DNA of 11,000 bases from Gallibacterium faecale (GTDB taxonomy: Bacteria > Pseudomonadota > Gammaproteobacteria > Enterobacterales > Pasteurellaceae). Shown here in pieces: positions 1-7,818 of this stretch; the first letter of the stretch is position 1, and each line of letters opens with the position of its first letter. The position numbers were made by a program, and so were the translations under genes. The notes below the pieces were generated by a model. The model worked only from the letters and a program-made list of their open reading frames with translations, was not told the origin of the DNA and ran no database searches. The stretch lies in assembly GCF_027920745.1 (NCBI RefSeq), contig NZ_JAQIBB010000098.1, positions 1-11,000 of the forward strand, in the 5' to 3' direction.

Positions 1-9
1 CAGATCTAA

Positions 10-2211
10 TTAGAAGTTATCAATTAAGGCGTTTAGTGTTGCACTTGGACGCATTGCTTTTTGTGCAAGTTCTGGATTTGGATGATAGTAGCCACCCATA
101 TCAACAGCATGACCTTGTGCATCATCTAACTCTGCCATAATAGCTTGTTCGTTTTCAGCTAAGGCAGCAGCTAAAGGTTTAAATTGCTGCGCAAGTTCAC
201 TATCTTTTTGTTGTTGGCTAAGTGCTTCTGCCCAATAACAAGCGAGGTAATAGTGACTACCACGATTATCAATTTGTTTGACTTTGCGAGCAGGTGATTT
301 GCCATTCAATAATAATTTTTCAGTCGCAACATCAAGAGCATCTGCAATAATTTGGGCACGTTGATTGCCTTCACGTTGTGCTAAATGTTCAAGCGAAACA
401 GCTAATGCTAAGAATTCACCTAAAGAATCCCAACGCAGGTGGTTTTCTTGTAAGAATTGTTGTACGTGCTTCGGTGCTGAGCCGCCAGCGCCTGTTTCAA
501 ACATACCACCGCCGTTCATTAATGGCACAATAGACAACATTTTTGCACTGGTTCCCAATTCTAAAATAGGGAATAAGTCAGTGAGATAATCACGTAATAC
601 ATTACCTGTTACTGAAATAGTATCTTTACCCGCTTTTGCACGTTCAAGTGAAAGTTGGGTAGCTTCTACTGGAGAAAGAATATGTAATTCCACTTTGCTG
701 GTATTAATCGTTGCAAGGGCTTTTTCAACTTTTTTCAAGACTTCACGATCGTGAGCACGATTCTTATCAAGCCAGAAAACAGCTGGAGTATCAGAAAGCT
801 GTGCACGTTTTACAGCAAGTTTTACCCAGTCAGTCACTGGAGCATCTTTAGTTTGACACATACGCCAAATATCGCCAGCTTCAACAGTATGCTGCATTAG
901 GACGTGATTATTTTGATCTAAAACTTTCACCACACCATCAGTAGCAATTTCAAAAGTCTTATCATGTGAACCATACTCTTCTGCTTTTTGTGCCATTAAG
1001 CCAACATTAGGTACACTACCCATTGTTTTTGGATCAAATGCACCATGTTGCTTACAGAATGCAATAGTTTGTGCATAGACGCCAGCGTAACTACTATCAG
1101 GAATGACTGCTTTGGTGTCTTGTAATTGACCTTGTGCATTCCACATTTTGCCAGAGCTACGAATCATTGCTGGCATAGAGGCATCAATAATTACATCACT
1201 TGGTACATGAAGATTGGTGATCCCTTTATCTGAATCAACCATTGCAAGAGCAGGACCATCCGCTAACGCTTGATCTACAGCACTGCGTACTTCAGTAGGG
1301 AGCTTATCTAAGTTCGCAATTAAATTACCTAACCCGTTATTAACATTAACACCCGCTTGATCAAGTAATGCACCATATTTTTCAAATACAGGTGCTAAAA
1401 AGGCTTTTACAGCGTGACCAAAAATGATGGGATCAGAAACTTTCATCATAGTGGCTTTCATATGTAAGGAAAATAGCACACCTTGTGCTTTTGCATCTGC
1501 AATCTCTTTAGTTAAGAAAGCAAGTAACGCTTTTTTGCTCATCATAGTAGCGTCAAGAATTTCACCTGCTTGTCCTTTTAAAGTTTTTAATAAGGTTTGT
1601 TTACCTTGTTTATCTTCTAGTACAACACGAATTTCGCCCGCTTGATCGAGCGTTACTGATTGTTCATTATGATAGAAATCACCAGAACTCATAGTAGCAA
1701 CGTGTGTTTTTGAATCGGCAGCCCAAGCTCCCATACTGTGAGGAAACTGTTTAGCATAATTTTTAACTGCTTTTGGTGCACGTCTGTCAGAGTTACCTTC
1801 ACGCAATACAGGGTTTACTGCACTCCCTTTAATTTTGTCATAACGCGCACGAATCTCTTGTTCTTCTTCAGTAGCAGGTGAATCAGGATAATTTGGCACA
1901 GCATAGCCATGAGCTTGTAATTCAGCAATAGCGGCTTTTAATTGAGGGATAGATGCACTGATATTTGGTAATTTAATAACATTGGCTTCTGGTTTAGTGA
2001 CAAGTTCGCCTAATTGAGCAAGAGCATCTTCTACACGTTGATTTTCCTGTAAATAGTCAGGGAAATTCGCCACAATACGTCCAGCTAATGAAATATCACT
2101 AACAACCATCTCAATATTTGCCGGTTTTACGAATTTTTCAATAATGGGTAGGAATGATAGGGTGGCTAAAGCGGGAGCTTCATCTGTGTAGGTATAGATA
2201 ATTTTACTCAT
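10..2211 (-). CDS. icd: Monomeric NADP-dependent isocitrate dehydrogenase
   Basis: The enzyme oxidatively decarboxylates isocitrate to 2-oxoglutarate with NADP+ and a divalent metal in the cytoplasm, supplying TCA-cycle carbon and NADPH. The 733-residue length fits the single-chain IDH family (about 740 aa, as in Azotobacter and Corynebacterium), not the 415-aa dimeric E. coli type. The substrate-loop segment GSAVNPVLREGNSDRRAP (residues 129-146) carries the Ser, Asn and two Arg positions that, from memory, bind isocitrate-metal in the Azotobacter enzyme. The motifs LDKNRAHD and GGMFETGAGGSAPKH also look typical of the family. I chose the ATG at 2211 because GAGGTGAT, an excellent Shine-Dalgarno match, lies just upstream. 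The GTG at 2217 is in frame but inside that Shine-Dalgarno sequence. The stop TAA is at 10-12, so the gene is complete, but its 3' flank is outside the window. It follows sbcB but has its own promoter and a leader of about 130 nt. Identification is very secure; the exact start is likely. Confidence 0.97.
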   Translation of the reverse strand: MSKIIYTYTDEAPALATLSFLPIIEKFVKPANIEMVVSDISLAGRIVANFPDYLQENQRVEDALAQLGELVTKPEANVIKLPNISASIPQLKAAIAELQAHGYAVPNYPDSPATEEEQEIRARYDKIKGSAVNPVLREGNSDRRAPKAVKNYAKQFPHSMGAWAADSKTHVATMSSGDFYHNEQSVTLDQAGEIRVVLEDKQGKQTLLKTLKGQAGEILDATMMSKKALLAFLTKEIADAKAQGVLFSLHMKATMMKVSDPIIFGHAVKAFLAPVFEKYGALLDQAGVNVNNGLGNLIANLDKLPTEVRSAVDQALADGPALAMVDSDKGITNLHVPSDVIIDASMPAMIRSSGKMWNAQGQLQDTKAVIPDSSYAGVYAQTIAFCKQHGAFDPKTMGSVPNVGLMAQKAEEYGSHDKTFEIATDGVVKVLDQNNHVLMQHTVEAGDIWRMCQTKDAPVTDWVKLAVKRAQLSDTPAVFWLDKNRAHDREVLKKVEKALATINTSKVELHILSPVEATQLSLERAKAGKDTISVTGNVLRDYLTDLFPILELGTSAKMLSIVPLMNGGGMFETGAGGSAPKHVQQFLQENHLRWDSLGEFLALAVSLEHLAQREGNQRAQIIADALDVATEKLLLNGKSPARKVKQIDNRGSHYYLACYWAEALSQQQKDSELAQQFKPLAAALAENEQAIMAELDDAQGHAVDMGGYYHPNPELAQKAMRPSATLNALIDNF

Positions 2212-2260
2212 AATCACCTCTCTGATTAACTATTAATAAGTATGTGTTGTTTGTTATTGA

Positions 2261-2315
2261 CTTAATATTCATTAGAATATTTAAGGCTATTCCTACTGAA
2301 ATAAGTTATTCCAGT
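2261..2315 (-). promoter_or_regulatory. Two dyads in the icd leader
   Basis: Two inverted repeats lie between the predicted icd promoter and the icd ribosome-binding site. At 2295-2315 there is a 21-bp dyad with 10-bp arms around a single central base and one mismatch between the arms (ACTGAAATAA and TTATTCCAGT on the plus strand). At 2261-2285 there is AATATTC-ATTA-GAATATT, whose arms extend to CTTAATATTC and GAATATT(T)AAG with one extra base. Neither is followed by a T-run in the direction of icd transcription, so they do not look like terminators. They could be operators or mRNA hairpins; I infer only possible regulation of icd. Confidence 0.4.
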
Positions 2316-2348
2316 TTGCTTGATAAATTTTAATAAAACGTTAAAAAA

Positions 2349-2377
2349 TTTATATGTATTTGCTAAATTGCTGTCTA
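2349..2377 (-). promoter_or_regulatory. Sigma-70-type promoter for icd
   Basis: On the minus strand TAGACA (2372-2377) is separated by exactly 17 bases from TATAAA (2349-2354). Each hexamer matches the consensus at five of six positions. It starts five bases beyond the sbcB stop codon, so icd can be transcribed independently of sbcB. The predicted start near 2342 gives an icd leader of about 130 nt. This is the best promoter match in the window, but it was found by eye. Confidence 0.6.
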
Positions 2378-2382
2378 TCTTA

Positions 2383-3801
2383 TCATTTCATCATTAACTT
2401 TAAACCATAATCATAAAGATTTTTTAGCAAAGTTAATTTGTTTTCATCATTAGCATATTCAGCGGAAAGCTTTTCTAATTCAGCAATAAAGTTTTCACTA
2501 TATTGTTCCAATTTGGCGCGACAATATTTTTGCCATTTCACCTGCTCAGCTCGAGAAAGGGTTTTATAAAAATGTCTTGCTCGATAGTGAAAAAGTAATT
2601 CAGGAATACGGGTATCTTGAAAACTTAAACCATGGTCAGCTAATTTTTCTGCAGGTAAGGTACGTAAAATTGCCAAATTGTTTTTATCTGAATAAGGATA
2701 AAATCCTGAATAAAGTGCAGTTTCAACATCGTCATATTGATTAGAGTATTCATCGAGATAAATTTGATGTACTTTTTCACGAATATCAGGTCTTTCTTTT
2801 AATTTAGCGAGATTATCTAGACAAAGTTGGCGATCGATACCGAGTCGCGTAGCAGTTTCAGGTAATAACGTTTTTGCAGGAGCTAAAATTGGACATTTAT
2901 TAAGATGTACTAATTTTAATGGAACAGCTTTTTTACCTAGCTGTTCTAACTCTGTTTTCTTAGTATAAAGATTCTGCTTTAATATTTCTGCATCAAGCGT
3001 TAATAAGTCACTCAGATCGCTCGCAAGATCACAAAAGATTACCGCATTTTTATTAGTCGGGTGTGGTGCTAATGGTACCATCCAGCTGGTGTTGCCACGA
3101 TAATTACCTAACATACCCGATACATGAACTAATGGTGTCATATTAATGTAATCAACAAGCTGTTCTAACTCTTTTTTACCTCGATTTTTAAAAAAGTAAT
3201 CGAAAAGTTTTGGTTGTTTTTGCTTGATTAATTTTGCCATTTCAATCGTGGCATAAACATCGGACATGGCATCATGCGCATGACTATGTTCAATCTCATT
3301 CGCTTTAGTTAATAATTCTAAGCGAAAGCTAGGCATCCCTTCGTCATCATAGACCCAGTTAATCCCGTCTGGGCGTAAAGCATAAGTTGCTCGGACTAGA
3401 TCAAGTAAATCCCAACGTGAATTGCCATGACTATAACTGTATTCATAAGGATCGATAAAATTACGATAAAAAGTATAACGTGTCATTTCATCATCAAAAC
3501 GGATATTGTTATATCCCATAATACACGTATTGGGTTGGCTAAACTCTGCAAGGATTTTTTCGGCAAATTCGGGTTCGCTAATGCCTTGTTGATTACAAAG
3601 TTGTGGCGTGATTCCTGTTAATGCCACTGCCGCAGGGTGCGGTAGATAATCATCGGTCTGTTTACAATAAAGAATAATGGGGTCACCAATAATATTAAAA
3701 TCTTGATCGGTACGGATACCAGCAAATTGAGCGGGGCGATCTCGGGCAGGGTCTACGCCAAAACTTTCGTAGTCATAAATAAAAAATGAGAAATCAGTCA
3801 T
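2383..3801 (-). CDS. sbcB: Exodeoxyribonuclease I (3'-5' ssDNA exonuclease)
   Basis: This cytoplasmic exonuclease degrades single-stranded DNA from the 3' end and acts in recombination, mismatch repair and single-strand removal. The 472 aa length is close to the 475 aa of E. coli ExoI, and similarity is recognisable end to end. The DEDDh catalytic set is intact: Asp10 and Glu12 in YDYESFG, Asp103 in NIRFDDE, and His176 and Asp181 in HAHDAMSDVYA. These align with E. coli D15, E17, D108, H181 and D186. The exonuclease fold covers about residues 1-200. The SH3-like and C-terminal helical parts follow, with conserved stretches such as HVSGMLGNYRGNTSW, LVHLNKCP and LLFHYRARHF. The ATG at 3801 has only a weak upstream AAGA, so translation initiation may be inefficient. 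It is divergent from cspD and upstream of icd on the same strand. No terminator separates sbcB from icd, so some read-through is possible. Confidence 0.97.
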   Translation of the reverse strand: MTDFSFFIYDYESFGVDPARDRPAQFAGIRTDQDFNIIGDPIILYCKQTDDYLPHPAAVALTGITPQLCNQQGISEPEFAEKILAEFSQPNTCIMGYNNIRFDDEMTRYTFYRNFIDPYEYSYSHGNSRWDLLDLVRATYALRPDGINWVYDDEGMPSFRLELLTKANEIEHSHAHDAMSDVYATIEMAKLIKQKQPKLFDYFFKNRGKKELEQLVDYINMTPLVHVSGMLGNYRGNTSWMVPLAPHPTNKNAVIFCDLASDLSDLLTLDAEILKQNLYTKKTELEQLGKKAVPLKLVHLNKCPILAPAKTLLPETATRLGIDRQLCLDNLAKLKERPDIREKVHQIYLDEYSNQYDDVETALYSGFYPYSDKNNLAILRTLPAEKLADHGLSFQDTRIPELLFHYRARHFYKTLSRAEQVKWQKYCRAKLEQYSENFIAELEKLSAEYANDENKLTLLKNLYDYGLKLMMK

Positions 3802-3842
3802 ATCTTGGATTGAATTTAAAAATACAAAAAAATTACATCATG

Positions 3843-3871
3843 ATTATAGAGAATGATAACCGAGGATAAAA
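3843..3871 (-). promoter_or_regulatory. Probable sbcB promoter (perfect -10, poor -35)
   Basis: A perfect TATAAT lies at 3843-3848 on the minus strand, about 40 bases upstream of the sbcB start codon. At 17-base spacing the -35 position (3866-3871) reads TTTTAT, a poor match to TTGACA. The 18-bp palindrome at 3870-3887 abuts and slightly overlaps this -35 position. A promoter with a weak -35 next to a dyad is compatible with activator or repressor control, but this is inference. Confidence 0.45.
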
Positions 3872-3887
3872 CCTCAAATTTGAGGTT
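3870..3887. promoter_or_regulatory. Perfect 18-bp palindrome between sbcB and cspD
   Basis: AACCTCAAATTTGAGGTT is its own reverse complement over all 18 bases. It sits in the divergent sbcB/cspD intergenic region, next to the predicted -35 position of sbcB and about 180 bases upstream of the cspD start. There is no spacer and no meaningful T-run on the plus side, so a dimeric protein operator is more likely than a terminator. I do not recognise the motif as the site of any particular regulator. Confidence 0.5.
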
Positions 3888-4067
3888 AATTTGCCAGAAA
3901 TAAGACTGTTTTTAAACAAATTTACTAAATTTCTGTGATCTCCCGCTAATTTTAAACATTAGCTATTTGATTTATCTGTTAACTTGGATAAATATGTAGC
4001 CAGTACAGGGCGATCCTGCCGTTGTATATTTTTAATTAAGTTAAAAAATCCATTATTCGAGGTTATT
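3888..4067 (+). promoter_or_regulatory. cspD upstream region with AT-rich dyads
   Basis: This is the cspD-proximal part of the 266-bp sbcB/cspD gap. Three further inverted repeats are visible: AAATTTA-C-TAAATTT (3918-3932), GCTAAT-N7-ATTAGC (3945-3963) and TTTTTAA-TTAAG-TTAAAAA (4029-4047). The only -35-like hexamer near a plausible position is TTGATT (3967-3972). The sequences at -10 distance (around GATAAATA, 3987-3994) match poorly, so I do not call a cspD promoter with confidence. No tRNA or long cold-shock leader was recognised. Confidence 0.3.
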
Positions 4068-4277
4068 ATGGAAATCGGTGTAGTTAAGTGGTTTAACAAT
4101 GCAAAAGGGTTCGGTTTTATTTCTGCTGAAGGTCAACAAGGCGATATTTTCGCACATTATTCTGTGATCGAAATGGATGGTTATCGTTCATTAAAAGCGG
4201 GACAAAAAGTACAGTTTGAAGCTGTCCATGGCGACAAAGGCTCACACGCAACAAAAATTGTGCCAATTGTTGAATAA
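4068..4277 (+). CDS. cspD: Cold-shock-domain protein, CspD type
   Basis: This is a small single-domain nucleic-acid-binding protein of 69 aa with the five-stranded OB fold of the cold-shock family. Trp8, RNP1 (KGFGFI, residues 13-18) and RNP2 (DIFAHYS, residues 26-32) are present. The MDGYRSLKAGQKVQF segment is closest, from memory, to CspD, which in E. coli is a stationary-phase inhibitor of DNA replication rather than a cold-induced RNA chaperone. I chose the ATG at 4068 because CGAGG lies five bases upstream and the protein then begins MEIGVVKWFNNAKGFGF like its homologues. An in-frame ATG at 3984 would add 28 residues (MDKYVASTG...) unlike anything in the family and is rejected. The gene is single, divergent from sbcB, and ends in a strong shared terminator. 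The CspD subtype is likely; whether it inhibits replication here is inference. Confidence 0.93.
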   Translation: MEIGVVKWFNNAKGFGFISAEGQQGDIFAHYSVIEMDGYRSLKAGQKVQFEAVHGDKGSHATKIVPIVE

Positions 4278-4333
4278 TTATATCGCAATTACTTTCTGTA
4301 TTAATTTTGTTTGAATGAACAAAATTAGCCAAT

Positions 4334-4366
4334 AAAAAAGATACACTGGGGTAGTGTATCTTTTTT
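4334..4366. terminator. Bidirectional intrinsic terminator, cspD / efflux operon
   Basis: AAAAAAGATACACT (4334-4347) and AGTGTATCTTTTTT (4353-4366) are perfect 14-bp inverted arms around a 5-base loop, GGGGT. The A-run on one side and T-run on the other give a U-tail in both directions. The position between the converging stops of cspD (4277) and the efflux outer-membrane gene (4384) fits a terminator serving both transcripts. Confidence 0.9.
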
Positions 4367-4383
4367 AGTTTTAGGCATTGATC

Positions 4384-5754
4384 TTATTTTTTATTGTAAT
4401 AACCTGCCATTGCTTGATAAACCGCAGTTTCATTTTTAATCAAATTATATTTTTGATTTAAAATAGAGATTTCAGAGGCTTTTTCAGTATTCGCCGCGGA
4501 TAACCAATCTTTTAATTCTGAAACGCCTGCATTATAACGATCACGATAATATTGACTAATTCTCTTATCGTAGTTGTATTTATTTAATAGATTGTCATAA
4601 CTACGTTGTGATTGTTGATAAGCAAAATAGAGAGCATCAATTTCATTTAATGCAGTAGTAATACTTTGTTCAAAACTTAAACGAGATGCTTCATAAGTTG
4701 CTTCGGAAATTTTGACGTTCCATTTAACAGTTTGCCAAGAGAGGAATGGTAGAGTAATCCCTAACGTACCTACTCCCATAGGATTGTCAGTCGCATTATT
4801 GACGGTAGAGCCTTTTGCTTGTAGTGTGCCAGCTAAGCTAATAGTTGGGAACCAACTCTTCTGCATTGCTTTGGCATCTTTAAAGGTGCTTTGTAAGCGA
4901 TATTGAGCGGCACGAACATCAGGACGATTTGCAATAACTTCAACAGGAACGTTTAAATTTACCCCAGGCAATTTTACTTTTAATAAGTTTGGTAAAGCTA
5001 AATTGAGTGGTTCATTCGGTTTTAGATTTAATAAGTTATGCAGTGTTTGTTGTGCAGTTTTTTGTTGTGCTTGTAAATCAAGAAGTGTGTTGCGCGCTGT
5101 TAATACAGCTTGCATTGCTTGAGCACTACTTAATTGATCAATGACTCCGAAACGTTGTTTATTTTGCACCACCGTATTGATCTGATTGTAATAATTTACA
5201 GATTCTTCGGTGGCTTTAATCGCATCATTTAAATAAGCAAGACTATAATAGGTATCAATCACACTATTAATTAAGGCTAAACGAGCGGCGGCGAGATCTT
5301 CAACGGTTGCTTTATGTTCCCATTCAGCGGCATCAGCTGAATCAGCGAGTTTACGCCATAGATCAAGCGTATAACTAATACCAATTTGACCAGTATGTAC
5401 AACAGTTGAATTACCCCCTTGTTTAATATTTTTACTGGCTGTGGATTCACTACCGCCACTAAATGTTGGTACTAAATCTGCACCCAATAAATTTGCTTTG
5501 TATAAAGCAACATTGACGGCAACAGCACTTTTCGCTAAATCAAGATTATTTTTTAATGCAAGATCGATTAACTGGTTGAGTTGAGGATCGTTATATAATT
5601 TCCACCACTCTTCATTAACATTAAATTGTGAAGTAGCAGAAATATATTGTTCAAAATTTTGTTGGCTTGCATTAAATGAATCATCAATATTAGCACAGCC
5701 AACGAGAATAGTGGACAAAAGTAATGCCGCAGTAATTTTATTAAACTTCTTCAT
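4384..5754 (-). CDS. Outer-membrane efflux lipoprotein (TolC/NodT-family OMF)
   Basis: This is a predicted outer-membrane channel-tunnel that gives the MacAB pump its exit duct. The 456 aa length is normal for the family. The N-terminus is a lipoprotein signal with lipobox LVGC, so mature Cys20 would be lipidated, as in OprM, CmeC and MtrE types and unlike E. coli TolC. Family hallmarks are WWKLYNDPQLNQLIDLAL (residues 50-67), YTLDLWRKL (128-136) and RPDVRAAQYRL (277-287). These mark the two repeated outer-membrane-efflux domains with long alpha-helical barrel segments between them. AAGGA lies a few bases upstream of the ATG. It is the last gene of the macA-macB operon, 116 bases after macB, with a possible promoter of its own in that gap. 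Calling it the partner of MacAB is inference from position. It could also serve other pumps, as TolC does. Confidence 0.93.
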   Translation of the reverse strand: MKKFNKITAALLLSTILVGCANIDDSFNASQQNFEQYISATSQFNVNEEWWKLYNDPQLNQLIDLALKNNLDLAKSAVAVNVALYKANLLGADLVPTFSGGSESTASKNIKQGGNSTVVHTGQIGISYTLDLWRKLADSADAAEWEHKATVEDLAAARLALINSVIDTYYSLAYLNDAIKATEESVNYYNQINTVVQNKQRFGVIDQLSSAQAMQAVLTARNTLLDLQAQQKTAQQTLHNLLNLKPNEPLNLALPNLLKVKLPGVNLNVPVEVIANRPDVRAAQYRLQSTFKDAKAMQKSWFPTISLAGTLQAKGSTVNNATDNPMGVGTLGITLPFLSWQTVKWNVKISEATYEASRLSFEQSITTALNEIDALYFAYQQSQRSYDNLLNKYNYDKRISQYYRDRYNAGVSELKDWLSAANTEKASEISILNQKYNLIKNETAVYQAMAGYYNKK

Positions 5755-5804
5755 AGTTATCCTTAAAAATATATCCTTAGAAAATAGATAAAAATGTTAT
5801 AAAA

Positions 5805-5813
5805 ATTATAGCA
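5805..5813 (-). promoter_or_regulatory. Possible internal extended -10 promoter for the OMF gene
   Basis: In the 116-base gap between macB and the outer-membrane gene, the minus strand reads TGCTATAAT, a perfect extended -10 element. No good -35 is seen at 16-18 bases, which extended -10 promoters can tolerate. Transcription would begin near 5798, about 45 bases before the start codon. AT-rich sequence yields such matches by chance, so this remains a candidate. No terminator was seen in the gap. Confidence 0.35.
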
Positions 5814-5870
5814 ATTTTCCCCATTTTCGACCAGTAATCACATCTGAAATTATTCCTAATATAAGGTAAT

Positions 5871-7808
5871 TTACTCTTGAGATAACGCTGTAATTGGGTT
5901 TAATTTGGCTGCATTTTGTGCAGGAACATAACCAAAAATAATCCCAATTAAGGTTGAACAGAGTACTGCGACAACAATCGAGAATGTAGAAAATAGCATT
6001 ATAAAATCGGTCATAAATTGATTAAATAATACACCAATTATGCCAGATAAACAGATACCAATAATGCCTCCGACTAAACAGACTAATACCGCTTCGATGA
6101 GAAATTGCTGTAAGATATTATGCTGTTTGGCACCGATTGCCATTCTGACACCAATTTCTTTGGTTCTTTCTGTCACTGATACCAACATAATATTCATCAC
6201 TCCAATCCCACCGACAATTAATGAAATTAACGCAATCGAAGAGATTAACAATTTCATTGTATTGGTGGTACTTTCTATGGTTTGTTTAATCGTATCTGTA
6301 TTTAAAATAAAAAAGTCTTTTTTGCCATGACGACTTAATAGCAGGGCTGTTACATTTTTTTCGGCTGCTGCCGTAGTAATGCCTTCGGATACTTTTACTG
6401 TAATTGAACTGATTTTTTTCTCACCTGAGATTTTATTCATTGCAGTAGTATAAGGAATCCAAATATTTAAATTTTCACTATTAATGCCCATGACATTAGA
6501 AGTATTGACCACACCAATAATTTTTAATGGCTTTTTATTGATCATAATAATTTGCCCAAGCGGATTATTATCTTTAAATATTCGGCGTTGGGTATTTTGA
6601 TCAATTACCGCAACAGATTGATTTAATTTCACATCTTGAGCGGTAAATAGGTTTCCAAGTGCAGATTGAATCCCTTTTACATTAAAATATTGTTCACTAA
6701 CACCTCGCACTTGAGCGGTGAATGCACTATTGCGATAAGTCAATGTCCCACTTACCGAACTATTTGGTGTTACGCTTTCAATATAAGGCTGTTTCATCAA
6801 CATTTCACTATCAGCAACAGTAAGATTTTGCATACTTTCCGCTCGCCGATCACCAAAACCTGTACCATTGAAGATATCCATCGTATTGGTGCCAAGTGAA
6901 TTGATATTTTGTAAGACTTTTTGTTGTGAACCATTACCTAAGGCAACCACACATACAACTGAAGTTATTCCGATAATGATTCCAAGCATTGTTAATAAAG
7001 AACGCAATTTATGAGCGATAATCGCTTTAATCGACATATTAAGTGCTTCAATAAATTGATCACGATAAAAAGCAAAACCAGTATGATTATTTGCCTGACT
7101 AATCGGTCTATGTTGCAGATTATGATTGTTACGGTGATCTTGGATAATTTCCCCATCTTTAATTTCAATGATCCGGCTGGCAAATTTGGCGATATTAGGA
7201 TCATGAGTAACTAAAATAATAGTGTGTCCTTCTTGGTGAAGTTGTTGCAAAATTTGCATTACCATTTCACCACTTTTCGAATCTAATGCACCAGTTGGTT
7301 CATCTGCGAGAATAATATCACCACCATTCATTAGTGCTCGAGCAATGCTGACCCGCTGTTGTTGCCCACCAGATAATTGATTGGGCTTATTTTCCATTTT
7401 ATTGGCTAGACCTAATTTATCGAGTAATTGTGCAGCTCGAGTTAATCTTTCCTCTTTTGCCATTCCGGTATAAACGGCGGGTAATGCTACATTTTCTTGA
7501 GCATTTAATGTGGGTAATAAATTGTAGCGTTGAAAGATAAAACCAAAACGCTGTTGGCGTAATTCCGAGAGCTGATCTGCTGTTAGTGTAGCGGTTTCTT
7601 GTTCAGTAATTTTGTATGAACCACTCGTAGGTGTATCTAAACAACCAATAATGTTCATTAAAGTAGATTTACCAGATCCAGATGTCCCAATAATCGCAAT
7701 AAAATCACCTTGCTGAATATCAAGATGAATGTTTTTTAGAATATGAACTCGGTTTTCACCCTCACCAAAAAATTTATTGAGGTTTTTGATTTCAATAATA
7801 TTTTGCAT
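5871..7808 (-). CDS. macB: MacB-type ABC efflux transporter (ATPase and permease fused)
   Basis: This inner-membrane ATPase drives the tripartite pump as a homodimer working with the MacA adaptor. In E. coli MacAB exports macrolides, enterotoxin and other periplasmic substrates. The 645 aa length is full. The N-terminal ATPase shows Walker A GTSGSGKST (41-49), the Q-loop in FQRYNLLPTL (Gln93), signature LSGGQQQR (145-152), Walker B DIILADEPT with Glu170, and switch His202. A first membrane helix lies at about 270-290, followed by a large periplasmic domain (about 293-515). Three C-terminal helices lie near 520-542, 572-596 and 608-630, with the family motif SVTERTKEIGVRMAIGA (544-560) between. 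It starts ten bases after the macA stop, and GAGG five bases before the ATG overlaps the end of macA, indicating translational coupling. All catalytic motifs are intact. The substrate cannot be read from sequence. Confidence 0.96.
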   Translation of the reverse strand: MQNIIEIKNLNKFFGEGENRVHILKNIHLDIQQGDFIAIIGTSGSGKSTLMNIIGCLDTPTSGSYKITEQETATLTADQLSELRQQRFGFIFQRYNLLPTLNAQENVALPAVYTGMAKEERLTRAAQLLDKLGLANKMENKPNQLSGGQQQRVSIARALMNGGDIILADEPTGALDSKSGEMVMQILQQLHQEGHTIILVTHDPNIAKFASRIIEIKDGEIIQDHRNNHNLQHRPISQANNHTGFAFYRDQFIEALNMSIKAIIAHKLRSLLTMLGIIIGITSVVCVVALGNGSQQKVLQNINSLGTNTMDIFNGTGFGDRRAESMQNLTVADSEMLMKQPYIESVTPNSSVSGTLTYRNSAFTAQVRGVSEQYFNVKGIQSALGNLFTAQDVKLNQSVAVIDQNTQRRIFKDNNPLGQIIMINKKPLKIIGVVNTSNVMGINSENLNIWIPYTTAMNKISGEKKISSITVKVSEGITTAAAEKNVTALLLSRHGKKDFFILNTDTIKQTIESTTNTMKLLISSIALISLIVGGIGVMNIMLVSVTERTKEIGVRMAIGAKQHNILQQFLIEAVLVCLVGGIIGICLSGIIGVLFNQFMTDFIMLFSTFSIVVAVLCSTLIGIIFGYVPAQNAAKLNPITALSQE

Positions 7809-7818
7809 AAAAACCTCA

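Noticed and set aside
2212..2217. GTG at 2217 as the icd start
   Set aside because: It lies within the Shine-Dalgarno sequence GAGGTGAT that serves the ATG at 2211.
3870..3887. The 18-bp palindrome as an intrinsic terminator
   Set aside because: It lies upstream of both divergent genes, so there is no transcript for it to end, and it has no loop and only a short T-tail on one side.
3984..4067. An upstream in-frame ATG that would add 28 residues to the cold-shock protein
   Set aside because: The added residues do not resemble the family, and a ribosome site sits correctly before the ATG at 4068.
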